This document shows, piece by piece, positions 35,004-43,493 of a stretch of 64,000 bases of DNA (position 1 is the stretch's first letter; each line of letters opens with the position of its first letter). Source of the DNA: Chryseobacterium aahli (lineage in GTDB: Bacteria > Bacteroidota > Bacteroidia > Flavobacteriales > Weeksellaceae); NCBI RefSeq assembly GCF_022699665.1, contig NZ_JALDNB010000010.1, positions 124,001-188,000 on the forward strand. The letters are read 5' to 3'. The translations under genes were made by a program, and so were the position numbers. Under the pieces are notes generated by a model. The model searched no databases. It was not told where the DNA came from and saw nothing but the letters and a program-made list of their open reading frames with translations.

Positions 35004-35482
35004 GTGTTTCGTTCTAATTGTTTAACATTTAATCAGATGGTTTGATATAATTATAAAATCTTTTTTTGATATTAATTACATTCCTTTTTTTTTACATTGG
35101 TTAATCTCAAGTTTCTCCACAAGTAATCACTTTTTTTTGAAGTAAAATAAATGATTATTCTCCGTGAAATATTTATATGAAATGTATGATTAAAACATTG
35201 TTTTAATTATTTTATATTCAGTAACTTATGTGGTAGTTTGATGTTTTCTTAAAGATGATTTTGAGAGAAGTTCAACAATTATTCATGTTTTTTTTAATCA
35301 TCTTTAAGTGCTAATTAGTTTTGTCCATTGTTTTAATTCTTTTATTAAAAAAAAACAAAAAATAGAATCTTTAATTATTGCGAAAAGTTTTAAGATAATT
35401 CCAAAAGTTTTGTGAAAAAAATCATTTATAATGTTGTTAATTTTCATTAATTTTGAAATTTCGTAATCTAAATAAAATTTAC
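35004..35482. other. Long AT-rich intergenic region between the two protease genes
   Basis: I see no gene in this 479-base stretch. It holds a 13-bp perfect inverted repeat (35248-35308, separate entry), several homopolymer A and T runs, and a -7-like box TAATTTTG at 35448-35455, 28 bases before the downstream ATG, without a clear -33 TTG. The length is unusual for this window, where most gaps are under 300 bases, and suggests a regulatory leader for the second protease. Confidence 0.5.
35248..35308. repeat. Perfect 13-bp inverted repeat with 35-base loop
   Basis: CTTAAAGATGATT (35248-35260) is the exact reverse complement of AATCATCTTTAAG (35296-35308). The loop is 35 bases. There is no T run immediately after, so it is not a typical terminator. 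Confidence 0.6.
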
Positions 35483-37837
35483 ATGAAAAAACATCTACTA
35501 GTGATGGGAGTGCTTTTTATATCCAATATGTTTTTAGCACAAACAAACCGACTTTGGAAGGAAGTTTCACCAAAAACCAGTTCTGAAATATTTGAAAATA
35601 AAACCAGTATTATCCACCCAAAAGTTTATAGTCTTGATTTTTCTGGTTTAAAAAATGCATTAGCAAAGGTTCCGCAAAATTTTTCTAAAAGTGGAAAGTC
35701 AGATGTGATTATCTCTTTTCCAAATGCCGATGGCGTGATGGAAGATTTTAAAGTTAGAGAAAACTCTAATTTTGCTCCGGAATTGGCAGCACAATACCCA
35801 GACATAAAATCTTATGTTGGGGAGAGTTTAGGAGATACTCAGTTTACGGTTTATTTTAGCATGTCACCACTAGGGTTGTCATCAATGGAGTTGTATGCTA
35901 ACAAATCTGCAGTTTTTATAGAGCCTTACACAAAGGATCTTTCGACGTATGTTGTTTATAAAAAATCAGATAAAAATCAAAATTTAGATAAATTTGAATG
36001 TACGGTAATTGATGTAGCACAAAAGGGTATAGATAACTCTAACCTTACGGCAAGACCCAATGCAGATGATAGTAAATTAAGAACTTTTAGACTTGCTTTA
36101 TCTTGCACAGGAGAATACACAACTTATTTTGGAGGAACAGTAGCTGGTGCATTAGCGGCAATGAATACCACCATGACTCGTGTCAATGGAGTTTTTGAAA
36201 AAGATTTTGCGGCTAGAATGATTATTATTGCAAACAATAGTTCTGTAATTTATACAAATGCAGCAACTGATCCTTATTCTGGAGCAGCAGCTGGAACAGG
36301 TGGAGCTTGGAATGGAGAGTTACAAACTAATCTTACTGCAACAATTGGAGAAGCAAACTACGACATCGGTCACTTATTCGGTGCTACCGGAGGTGGTGGA
36401 AATGCTGGCTGTATTGGTTGTGTTTGTACCAATGGTACAAAAGGTAGAGGATATACTTCTCCAGCAGATGGCATTCCAATGGGAGATAATTTCGATATTG
36501 ATTATGTAGCACACGAAATGGGACATCAATTTGGAGGAAACCACACATTTTCACATGGCAACGAAGGAACAGGGGTCAATGTGGAGCCTGGAAGCGGTTC
36601 TACAATTATGGCTTATGCAGGTATTACAGGTCAAAATGTTCAGATGCATTCAGATGCGTATTTTCATGCGGCAAGTATTCAGCAGATTACAAATAATATT
36701 AAATTAAAAACTTGCCCGGTAACTACTAATACTGGAAATCTTATTCCTACAGCTGATGCTGGTTTAGATTATACAATTCCAAAAGGTACTCCTTTTGTAC
36801 TTACAGGTTCTGGTACTGATGGAAATAGTGATCCGCTAACGTATATTTGGGAGCAAATGGATAGTGCGTCTAACACTCAAACCGGAGCTAACTCAGCAGC
36901 AAGTGCAACAAAAGCAACAGGACCTACTTTTAGATCTTACACTCCACAAACAGTTCCTTACAGATATTTTCCACCATTAGCTCGAATAGTTGCTGGTGCA
37001 ACAACCACCTCAAGTCCTGCTGGTACTGCCTCAGGTATTGTTGTTGAAGCTCTCTCAAATGTTGCAAGAACATATAATTTCAGATTCACAACTCGTGACA
37101 ACAGAGCAGGAGGTTCAGGAAATAATTCTGATGATATGGTAGTAACAGTAAATGCTACTGCAGGACCTTTTATTGTTACTTCTCAGAATACAGCAGGAAT
37201 AGTATGGAATGAAGGTCAGGCGCAAACTATTACTTGGAACGTTGCAGGAACAACAGCTGCTCCCGTAAGTACACCAAATGTTACCATTTTATTATCAAAG
37301 GATGGTGGTCTTACGTTCCCAACAGTATTAGTAGCAAGCGCACCTAATAATGGTTCATATACTTACACTGTACCAGGAGGTTTGGGAAATGTAAGTAATG
37401 CACGAATTATGGTTAAAGGTCTTAATAATATTTTTTTAAATGTAAATACACAAGGCTTTACAATTAATTCATCCGCAGTCGTTACCCCTCCAGTTATCAC
37501 TCCGGGAACTCCTGGAGCCCAATCTCCAATCTTTCAGGGAATGATGATTTACCCCGTTCCTTCAAATGATGGCTATGTGTATATTAAAACAGACTTCCCT
37601 CCAAAATTTGATGCAGACAGAAAACCTGCTCCTTACAAAGTAACATACGAAGTATATGCAATGGATGGTAAATTAGTGGTGCCAAAGAAAACCAGACACA
37701 TCTTCTCAAGAACTGTTGATAACAGAGTTGACGAGAAACTAGATTTAAGAGATCTTCCTACTGAAGCTTACATGATTCATGTAACAGTAGATGACGAAAA
37801 AATTGTTAAAAAATTACTGATGCTTCATAAAAAGTAA
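35483..37837 (+). CDS. T9SS-exported metzincin metalloprotease, second paralog
   Basis: A 784-aa paralog of the preceding protease. I start at 35483 (MKKHLLVMGVLFISNMFLAQ, a good signal peptide); an in-frame ATG at 35453 overlaps the likely -7 box. The catalytic motif is HEMGHQFGGNH (344-354) with zinc ligands His344, His348 and His354, followed by STIMAYAG. The domain order matches its neighbour: pro-domain, protease, two Ig/PKD-like modules, short Pro-rich linker, type A sorting domain. The catalytic domains have diverged well, but the final 270 bases are almost identical between the two genes, so the sorting domain appears homogenised. No PrcB-like gene precedes this copy. Confidence 0.92.
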   Translation: MKKHLLVMGVLFISNMFLAQTNRLWKEVSPKTSSEIFENKTSIIHPKVYSLDFSGLKNALAKVPQNFSKSGKSDVIISFPNADGVMEDFKVRENSNFAPELAAQYPDIKSYVGESLGDTQFTVYFSMSPLGLSSMELYANKSAVFIEPYTKDLSTYVVYKKSDKNQNLDKFECTVIDVAQKGIDNSNLTARPNADDSKLRTFRLALSCTGEYTTYFGGTVAGALAAMNTTMTRVNGVFEKDFAARMIIIANNSSVIYTNAATDPYSGAAAGTGGAWNGELQTNLTATIGEANYDIGHLFGATGGGGNAGCIGCVCTNGTKGRGYTSPADGIPMGDNFDIDYVAHEMGHQFGGNHTFSHGNEGTGVNVEPGSGSTIMAYAGITGQNVQMHSDAYFHAASIQQITNNIKLKTCPVTTNTGNLIPTADAGLDYTIPKGTPFVLTGSGTDGNSDPLTYIWEQMDSASNTQTGANSAASATKATGPTFRSYTPQTVPYRYFPPLARIVAGATTTSSPAGTASGIVVEALSNVARTYNFRFTTRDNRAGGSGNNSDDMVVTVNATAGPFIVTSQNTAGIVWNEGQAQTITWNVAGTTAAPVSTPNVTILLSKDGGLTFPTVLVASAPNNGSYTYTVPGGLGNVSNARIMVKGLNNIFLNVNTQGFTINSSAVVTPPVITPGTPGAQSPIFQGMMIYPVPSNDGYVYIKTDFPPKFDADRKPAPYKVTYEVYAMDGKLVVPKKTRHIFSRTVDNRVDEKLDLRDLPTEAYMIHVTVDDEKIVKKLLMLHKK

Positions 37838-37853
37838 TCGTAATTCATATTCA

Positions 37854-37884
37854 TAAAAAAACCGTTCATTTGAACGGTTTTTTT
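37854..37884. terminator. Bidirectional terminator between convergent genes
   Basis: AAAAAAACCGTTCA / TGAACGGTTTTTTT with a short loop. It has the same core as the terminator after the first protease gene, so the duplication or conversion tract may include it. Confidence 0.85.
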
Positions 37885-37909
37885 ATGAATATGAATGAAA
37901 TTTTAAAAT

Positions 37910-39505
37910 TTATTTCTGTCTGAATTCACTGATGAAATGTAATTTCACATTCGGGAATTTCTCCTGAGTCATGTGAATGGTAAATGACGAATCAGCTAAA
38001 AACACCAATTGATTGTATTTGTCTCTTGCTAAAAATCGCTGTTTTAATCTTGCAAATTCTTTATACTCTTCAGATTTTTCATCAGCTTCCACCCAACAAG
38101 CTTTGTGCATAGAAAGTGGTTCGTAAGTACATTTTGCTCCATATTCATGTTCCAAACGATATTGGATAACTTCATACTGAAGTGCACCCACTGTACCGAT
38201 GATTTTTCTGTTATTCATCTCTAAAGTAAACAACTGTGCAACACCTTCATCCATCAGCTGATCGATACCTTTTGCTAATTGTTTTGCCTTTAAAGGATCA
38301 TTATTATTGATATATCTGAAATGTTCAGGAGAGAAACTCGGAATTCCTTTGAAGCTGATTTTTTCCCCACCCGTCAAAGTATCACCAATTCTGAAACTTC
38401 CTGTATCATGAAGTCCTACGATATCTCCCGGGAAACTTTCATCCACAACTTCTTTTTTATCGGCGAAAAATGCGTTTGGAGATGAAAATTTCATTTTTTT
38501 GCCTTCTCTTACCAGAAGATAATTTTCATTTCTTTTAAATGTTCCTGAAACGATTTTCACGAAAGCCAAACGGTCTCTGTGTTTAGGATCCATGTTTGCG
38601 TGAATTTTGAAAACAAATCCTGTAAATGCAGATTCTTCAGGCTTTACCATGCGGGTTTCGCTTTCTTTTGGCTGCGGCATCGGAGCAATTTCGATAAATG
38701 CATCCAACAATTCACGGACTCCAAAATTATTTAAAGCTGAACCAAAAAATACAGGCTGCAAATCACCATTCATATAATCTTCACGGCTGAATTCAGGATA
38801 GACAGATTGAATTAATTCCAATTCTTCTCTTAAATTCTTAGCGGCTTTAGTACCGATAACCTCATCAATAGAAGAATCGTTGATGTCATCAAACTTAATG
38901 GCTTCACCTACTTTCTGTTTCTTTTCTTCTAAAAATAACTGAATATTATTTTCCCAGATATTATAAATCCCCTGAAAATCAGCTCCCATTCCAATAGGGA
39001 GAGAAAGTGGAACAACTCGTAAACCTAATTTCTGTTCAACTTCATCCAACAGATCAAAAGCATCTTTACCTTCACGATCCAATTTATTAATGAAAACCAG
39101 CATCGGAATGTTTCTCATTCTACAAACCTTAACCAATTTTTCAGTCTGTTCCTCAACCCCTTTTGCAACGTCAATCACGACGATTACAGAGTCTACTGCC
39201 GTTAAAGTTCTGTAGGTATCTTCAGCAAAATCTTTGTGACCAGGTGTGTCTAAAATGTTGATTTTGTAGCCTTTATATTCAAATGCCAATACGGAAGTCG
39301 CTACCGAGATTCCTCTCTGTCTTTCGATTTCCATAAAGTCGGAGGTTGCTCCTTTTTTAATTTTGTTCGATTTTACGGCTCCAGCTTCCTGAATTGCACC
39401 TCCAAAAAGAAGTAATTTTTCTGTAAGCGTAGTTTTTCCGGCATCGGGGTGAGAAATAATTCCGAATGTTTTTCTTTTCTCTATTTCTTTGATTAAGTCT
39501 GACAT
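37910..39505 (-). CDS. prfC: Peptide chain release factor 3
   Basis: A 531-aa translational GTPase that recycles RF1/RF2 from the ribosome after termination. The GTPase motifs are clear: G1 SHPDAGKTTLTEKL (P-loop), G2 within ERQRGISVATS, G3 DTPGHKDF, G4 NKLDREG. Length and C-terminal domains match the family. The start is 39505 (MSDLIKEIEKR); an in-frame ATG at 39604 would lie inside the upstream MFS gene. The MFS transporter gene ends 55 bases upstream on the same strand; there is no evident functional tie. Confidence 0.95.
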   Translation of the reverse strand: MSDLIKEIEKRKTFGIISHPDAGKTTLTEKLLLFGGAIQEAGAVKSNKIKKGATSDFMEIERQRGISVATSVLAFEYKGYKINILDTPGHKDFAEDTYRTLTAVDSVIVVIDVAKGVEEQTEKLVKVCRMRNIPMLVFINKLDREGKDAFDLLDEVEQKLGLRVVPLSLPIGMGADFQGIYNIWENNIQLFLEEKKQKVGEAIKFDDINDSSIDEVIGTKAAKNLREELELIQSVYPEFSREDYMNGDLQPVFFGSALNNFGVRELLDAFIEIAPMPQPKESETRMVKPEESAFTGFVFKIHANMDPKHRDRLAFVKIVSGTFKRNENYLLVREGKKMKFSSPNAFFADKKEVVDESFPGDIVGLHDTGSFRIGDTLTGGEKISFKGIPSFSPEHFRYINNNDPLKAKQLAKGIDQLMDEGVAQLFTLEMNNRKIIGTVGALQYEVIQYRLEHEYGAKCTYEPLSMHKACWVEADEKSEEYKEFARLKQRFLARDKYNQLVFLADSSFTIHMTQEKFPNVKLHFISEFRQK

Positions 39506-39560
39506 AGTGTATTTTGAAGTTGCAAAAATCGTGATTTTTATCGGATTCTGAAAATCGGAT

Positions 39561-40757
39561 TTACGACTTGTTGAAACTTGATTTAGTTTTAAGATAATAA
39601 GCAACGCACAGACCTACCAAAACCATTCCGGCACTGAACGGGAAGATGTATTTCATTCCACAAATATCTGCAACGCCACCAATTAACGGACCTGCAACGC
39701 CAAGCGAAAGGTCAATAAAAAGCCCGTATCCTGCCAAAGCAGAGCCTTGACTTGATGGCGAAACACTTTTAATCGCAACCACTCCAAGAGCGGGAAAAAT
39801 TAATGAAAATCCTAATCCGGTAACTCCGGCTCCTAAAAGTGCCATCTGTGAAGTTGCTGCAAAGGAAATAATGACCAACCCTATTGTTTCTACTAAAAGA
39901 CAGGCAATCGCAACTCTTATTCCACCATAATTATTGATGACATTGCTGAAAACCAATCTTCCGGCAACAAATAATCCTCCAAAAACGGTGAGGCAAAGTG
40001 CACCGTTATTCCAATGAAAATAATTGTAGTATAGGGTGATAAAAGTAGAAATACTTGCAAAACCAATTCCTCCCAAAGCCAGACAAATTCCGAAAGGCGA
40101 AACTTTTCCCAAAACTTTCCAGAAAGATTGAGAATCCTGAGTATTCATATTTGTGTAATTGATTTTAGTTTTGGCAAACAGAAAACCAATGATTCCAATT
40201 AAAATAGAAATAATACCGATACCGTAAAGCCCGAATTTATGCTCAATCACAACTCCAAGCGAAGCCCCGATTGCTAAAGCTCCGTAACACGCAACACCGT
40301 TATAAGAAATAATTTTTGCGGTATGTTTTTCACCAAGCGCCATAATTGCCCAATTGATGGGACTCGCACCAATCATTCCTTCTCCGCATCCTGTCAGCAA
40401 ACGTGTGATGATCAGAAAACCTAAACTAAGTAGAGGAGAAAATTTAAAATAATAAGCCAGAATAAGAAAAATTCCTGTTAAAGAAAAACCTAACATACTG
40501 AATAAAACGGCCGGCTTCGGACCTTTTCCATCAATGATTTTTCCGGAATATGCCCTCAGGAAAAATGTGGCAACATATTGTAAACTGATGACCAATCCGG
40601 CAATGACCAAGCTGAAACCTAAGTTTTTACTGATGAAAATTGGTAAAACGGAGAGAGATAAACCTATAATAAAGTATCCTAAAAAAGTAAAACCAACGTA
40701 ACTGAGTAGTGGTAAATTTACATTTTCCGGCTGTTTGACTGCATGATCCATATTCAT
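39561..40757 (-). CDS. MFS transporter, YhhS-like
   Basis: A 398-aa, 12-helix major facilitator. The sequence matches E. coli YhhS/UPF0226 closely: LPIFISKNLGFS, GLVISLQYVATF, GKGPKPAVLFSMLGF (the loop 2-3 motif), GFSLIFPALGVVAIKSVSP and DLSLGVAGPLIGG. Members are drug or metabolite exporters of uncertain substrate; YhhS has been linked to tolerance of some xenobiotics. The start could also be the ATG two codons later. A promoter with both boxes lies upstream. It may read through into prfC. Confidence 0.88.
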   Translation of the reverse strand: MNMDHAVKQPENVNLPLLSYVGFTFLGYFIIGLSLSVLPIFISKNLGFSLVIAGLVISLQYVATFFLRAYSGKIIDGKGPKPAVLFSMLGFSLTGIFLILAYYFKFSPLLSLGFLIITRLLTGCGEGMIGASPINWAIMALGEKHTAKIISYNGVACYGALAIGASLGVVIEHKFGLYGIGIISILIGIIGFLFAKTKINYTNMNTQDSQSFWKVLGKVSPFGICLALGGIGFASISTFITLYYNYFHWNNGALCLTVFGGLFVAGRLVFSNVINNYGGIRVAIACLLVETIGLVIISFAATSQMALLGAGVTGLGFSLIFPALGVVAIKSVSPSSQGSALAGYGLFIDLSLGVAGPLIGGVADICGMKYIFPFSAGMVLVGLCVAYYLKTKSSFNKS

Positions 40758-40771
40758 AAAAAATTAAGATA

Positions 40772-40804
40772 CAAAGATACTTCAGAAAAATAATTTAATA
40801 TCAA
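40772..40804 (-). promoter_or_regulatory. Promoter of the MFS transporter gene
   Basis: On the minus strand: TTG (complement of 40802-40804), a 22-base spacer, TATCTTTG (complement of 40772-40779). The -7 box ends 14 bases before the ATG. Confidence 0.5.
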
Positions 40805-40847
40805 TGTTTCAAAATGAATAATTTAAAAATTTATTTATTCAAATTTT

Positions 40848-41642
40848 TTAGAATTTTAGAGAAAAGTGTTCAAAATCGTCAAAATAGAGTAAAAGTAAAC
40901 TTTCCTTATATTTGTTTTCATCTCGGTGAGGACGATCTATTTCCAAGTTTTTTAAAATTAATTGTTCAATTTTTTTATCCTTTTCACCAATTTTCTTTAT
41001 GGGGATTATTTTCTTTATTTTATTGTTTTTATCAGTAAAAACCTTGTAGATTCCTAATTTTTCAGAAGGTTGTGAGATATTCAACTTTATAAATTCCGTA
41101 TGTGGTGTGTAAGGATAGGTGATGCGTTTTTCAGACAAATCATAAAATTTTTCAAATTTTAAATCATAAAATTGGTTTTTATATTTTTCAAGATTTTTAA
41201 ACAAATTGATATACCGATTTATTATTTCATTCTCTTCGTCAATACTATTGTGATAACTTAAAAGAATCATCCGGCTGCATAAATCTACCCAATATTCATT
41301 ATTTTGATCTTTTTTTAAAATGACAAGATATTTTTCTCCGCTATTAAGGGCAAGTGAACAGCCTTGATAATCATTAATTCCTTTATCTTTTGCACCGAAT
41401 ACATTTAAAAAATTTACTTTTTGTCCTTTAATTATTTGGTTAAAATCAATTTTAGCTTTATAGTTATCGTATTTATGATCTCCGTTAGCTTTAATGCTAC
41501 CATCAAAGGTTTTTGTAACGGTTATAATTCCTATAAGATCCGCATCAAAATATTCTTGTGCAATATTCCCAGATCCGCATCTGCAAGCTGATAATTTTAG
41601 AGTGATAAAAAGCAGAAAGAATAATAATGATTTAAGTTTCAT
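40848..41642 (-). CDS. Secreted protein with TIMP/NTR-like fold
   Basis: A 264-aa exported protein. A hydrophobic leader (MKLKSLLFFLLFITLKLSAC) runs into C20-R-C22, a CxC start typical of mature TIMP/netrin-like proteins, where the N-terminal cysteine is structurally critical. Residues about 28-130 follow the NTR pattern: ADLIGIITVTKTFDG, an IIKGQ strand, then GCSLALNSGEKYLVILKK and DLCSRMILLS, leaving paired cysteines at similar positions. The last 100 residues (from about 165) are a separate domain without a clear relative. If the match holds, it may bind or inhibit proteases or act in the envelope. The assignment is by eye and moderate. Confidence 0.5.
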   Translation of the reverse strand: MKLKSLLFFLLFITLKLSACRCGSGNIAQEYFDADLIGIITVTKTFDGSIKANGDHKYDNYKAKIDFNQIIKGQKVNFLNVFGAKDKGINDYQGCSLALNSGEKYLVILKKDQNNEYWVDLCSRMILLSYHNSIDEENEIINRYINLFKNLEKYKNQFYDLKFEKFYDLSEKRITYPYTPHTEFIKLNISQPSEKLGIYKVFTDKNNKIKKIIPIKKIGEKDKKIEQLILKNLEIDRPHRDENKYKESLLLLYFDDFEHFSLKF

Positions 41643-41786
41643 TATGGAAATTATTTTCAGGAAAATTATAAAGTTAAATTGTTAAACGTTTCATGCCCAC
41701 AAATTATGCGAATATAAATTTAAGTTTTTAGATTAAATTTTTAATCTTCTATTTTCTGGAATAATTTTGCCTATCCAAAACAGAAT

Positions 41787-41821
41787 TTGATTTTTCTTTC
41801 ATACAAATTCAATTATCTTTG
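41787..41821 (+). promoter_or_regulatory. Promoter of the CPBP protease gene
   Basis: TTG (41787-41789) and TATCTTTG (41814-41821), a perfect TAnnTTTG box 25 bases before the ATG. The 24-base spacer is one over the usual 17-23 range. Confidence 0.45.
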
Positions 41822-41838
41822 TTTCTCAAATTAAAAAA

Positions 41839-42669
41839 ATGGAAAACAGCAGATACCCAAAATTTACATTCACCTGGATCGGAGGTTTGATATTATTCGC
41901 AGGTTTTGTGGTAGGATCATTAGCTGTTGGATTTTTCAATGTTTTCTGGATGTTGTTTTTTAAAGAAAATCTACAATATAAAGATTGGTTTTTGATGGTA
42001 TCAAATGCGGTGGTATTTTTAATCTCAATTGCTTTCTTCGATTTTTTTGTGGTGAGATTACAGACGAAACAGAAACTGAATTTCAACTTTTCTCCGACTA
42101 ATTTTTATACTTATCTGCTCATATTTCCTATGATGTTGGGAATGATGTTTATAGGAGAATTTGTAACATCCCAAATTCCAACTACAGGACCTTTTTTCGG
42201 AAAGTATTATGATTTTTTTACAGATTTGATGAGTCAGTTGACTTATAATCCCGTTGTGATGATTATTACTGCAGTGATTATGGCGCCGATTTTTGAGGAA
42301 ATTATTTTTAGAGGAATTATTCAGAAAGGACTAATCAATAATGGGGTACAGCCTTGGAAAGCGATTGTTTTTGCGTCGATTGTCTTCGGTCTGGTACATG
42401 GGAATCCTTGGCAGTTTGTAGGAGCTGTAATGCTTGGCTGCGTTTTAGGGTTGGTTTATTATAAAACTAAATCGTTGCTCTTGCCAATGCTTTTGCATGG
42501 TTTTAATAATTTATGCTCATCTTTCTTAATATTTTACACCAAATCTGAAAGTTTTGCAGATGCTTTTAAAGTTTCAGAATGGATAATTTTAGGAGTTGGG
42601 ATTGTTTTGCTTTCTTCATTTTACTATTTATTTATGAAGAAGTATAAAGTACATTATTCAGAAATTTAA
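41839..42669 (+). CDS. CPBP family intramembrane glutamic protease
   Basis: A 276-aa membrane protein with about seven to eight helices. CPBP motif 1 is EEIIFRG (E153, E154, R158), motif 2 is FGLVHGN, and motif 3 is LLHGFNN, the same set as in Rce1 and bacterial CPBP proteases, with catalytic Glu and His in the membrane. It probably cleaves or processes membrane or lipoprotein substrates. It stands alone on the + strand, divergent from the TIMP-like gene. Substrate unknown. Confidence 0.9.
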   Translation: MENSRYPKFTFTWIGGLILFAGFVVGSLAVGFFNVFWMLFFKENLQYKDWFLMVSNAVVFLISIAFFDFFVVRLQTKQKLNFNFSPTNFYTYLLIFPMMLGMMFIGEFVTSQIPTTGPFFGKYYDFFTDLMSQLTYNPVVMIITAVIMAPIFEEIIFRGIIQKGLINNGVQPWKAIVFASIVFGLVHGNPWQFVGAVMLGCVLGLVYYKTKSLLLPMLLHGFNNLCSSFLIFYTKSESFADAFKVSEWIILGVGIVLLSSFYYLFMKKYKVHYSEI

Positions 42670-42786
42670 ATTCATTCAAACACCAATAGCACCAACATTC
42701 TTCACAAATTTCACAAAATTCAATGAGTGCTATTAGTTTTCAAGAAAGATTACAGCGCATTATGCGCTTAAAAAAATAAAAGTTAC

Positions 42787-43362
42787 ATGGAATTATTAGT
42801 TGCCACACACAACGTACACAAGAAAGAAGAAATTCAACAGATCTTAGGAGACAAGTTTACCGTTAAAAGTCTTGCAGATTATGATTTGCATGACGAAATC
42901 GTGGAAGACGGCGATTCTTTCAACGCCAATGCTTTAATTAAAGCAAAATATTGTTTCGAAAAAACTGGGATTCCGAGTTTGGGCGATGACAGCGGTTTGG
43001 TTGTAGAATCTTTAGACGGAAGACCGGGAATTTTCTCCGCACGTTATGCCGGAAACCATGATTTTGCAAAAAATATTGAGAAAGTTTTAGACGAAATGAA
43101 AGGTGTGGAAAACAGAAAAGCCTATTTCATTACCGTTTTGTGCTATTATGACGAAAACGGCGCTCAATATTTTGATGGCAGAGCTCACGGAAATTTACTT
43201 ACAGAAAATAAAGGTCACAAAGGTTTTGGGTACGACCCAATTTTTGTTCCGGAAGGTTATGAAAAGACTTTTGCAGAAATGAATCCTGAAGATAAAAACC
43301 AGATCAGCCACAGAAAACAGGCACTAGATTTGTTTTTAAATTTTTTAAAAGTGAATGGATAA
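42787..43362 (+). CDS. rdgB: RdgB/HAM1-type non-canonical purine NTP pyrophosphatase
   Basis: A 191-aa enzyme that hydrolyses dITP, ITP and XTP to monophosphates and pyrophosphate, protecting DNA from mispairing bases. It starts MELLVATHNVHKKEEIQQIL (the phosphate-binding loop), then has GDDSGLVVESLDGRPGIFSARYAG and the specificity region GFGYDPIFVPEGYEKTFAEM with SHRKQAL at the end. The length is typical. The gap before it holds a small AGCGCA/TGCGCT hairpin at 42754-42768 of no clear meaning. RNase Z, TIGR02757 and a DUF1003-like gene follow on the same strand. Confidence 0.93.
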   Translation: MELLVATHNVHKKEEIQQILGDKFTVKSLADYDLHDEIVEDGDSFNANALIKAKYCFEKTGIPSLGDDSGLVVESLDGRPGIFSARYAGNHDFAKNIEKVLDEMKGVENRKAYFITVLCYYDENGAQYFDGRAHGNLLTENKGHKGFGYDPIFVPEGYEKTFAEMNPEDKNQISHRKQALDLFLNFLKVNG

Positions 43363-43416
43363 TTTAGGATTGGGCTCAGATTTAGATTGATAAAATATTC
43401 TGAAAATAGTATGAAC

Positions 43417-43458
43417 GTTAACGTTAACCTCAGCCTTAATCTCAACCTCAACCTCAAA
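43417..43458. repeat. Imperfect hexanucleotide tandem repeat
   Basis: Seven hexamers in a row on the + strand: GTTAAC, GTTAAC, CTCAGC, CTTAAT, CTCAAC, CTCAAC, CTCAAA, all variants of an (STYAAC-like) unit. It lies in the 131-base gap between rdgB and the RNase Z gene. Similar AACCTC arrays are known from memory in other Flavobacteriia gaps. Confidence 0.6.
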
Positions 43459-43493
43459 CTTTTATCGTACATTTACCCCAATAAACTATTGAT

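Noticed and set aside
42754..42768. Short AGCGCA/TGCGCT hairpin before rdgB as a terminator
   Set aside because: The stem is only 6 bp and is followed by A-rich rather than T-rich sequence on the + strand; it may be chance.
43257..43472. Minus-strand frame starting with an Arg-Leu repeat (RLRLRLRL)
   Set aside because: The repeat comes from the hexamer array at 43417-43458 and the frame runs into rdgB antisense; no independent coding evidence.
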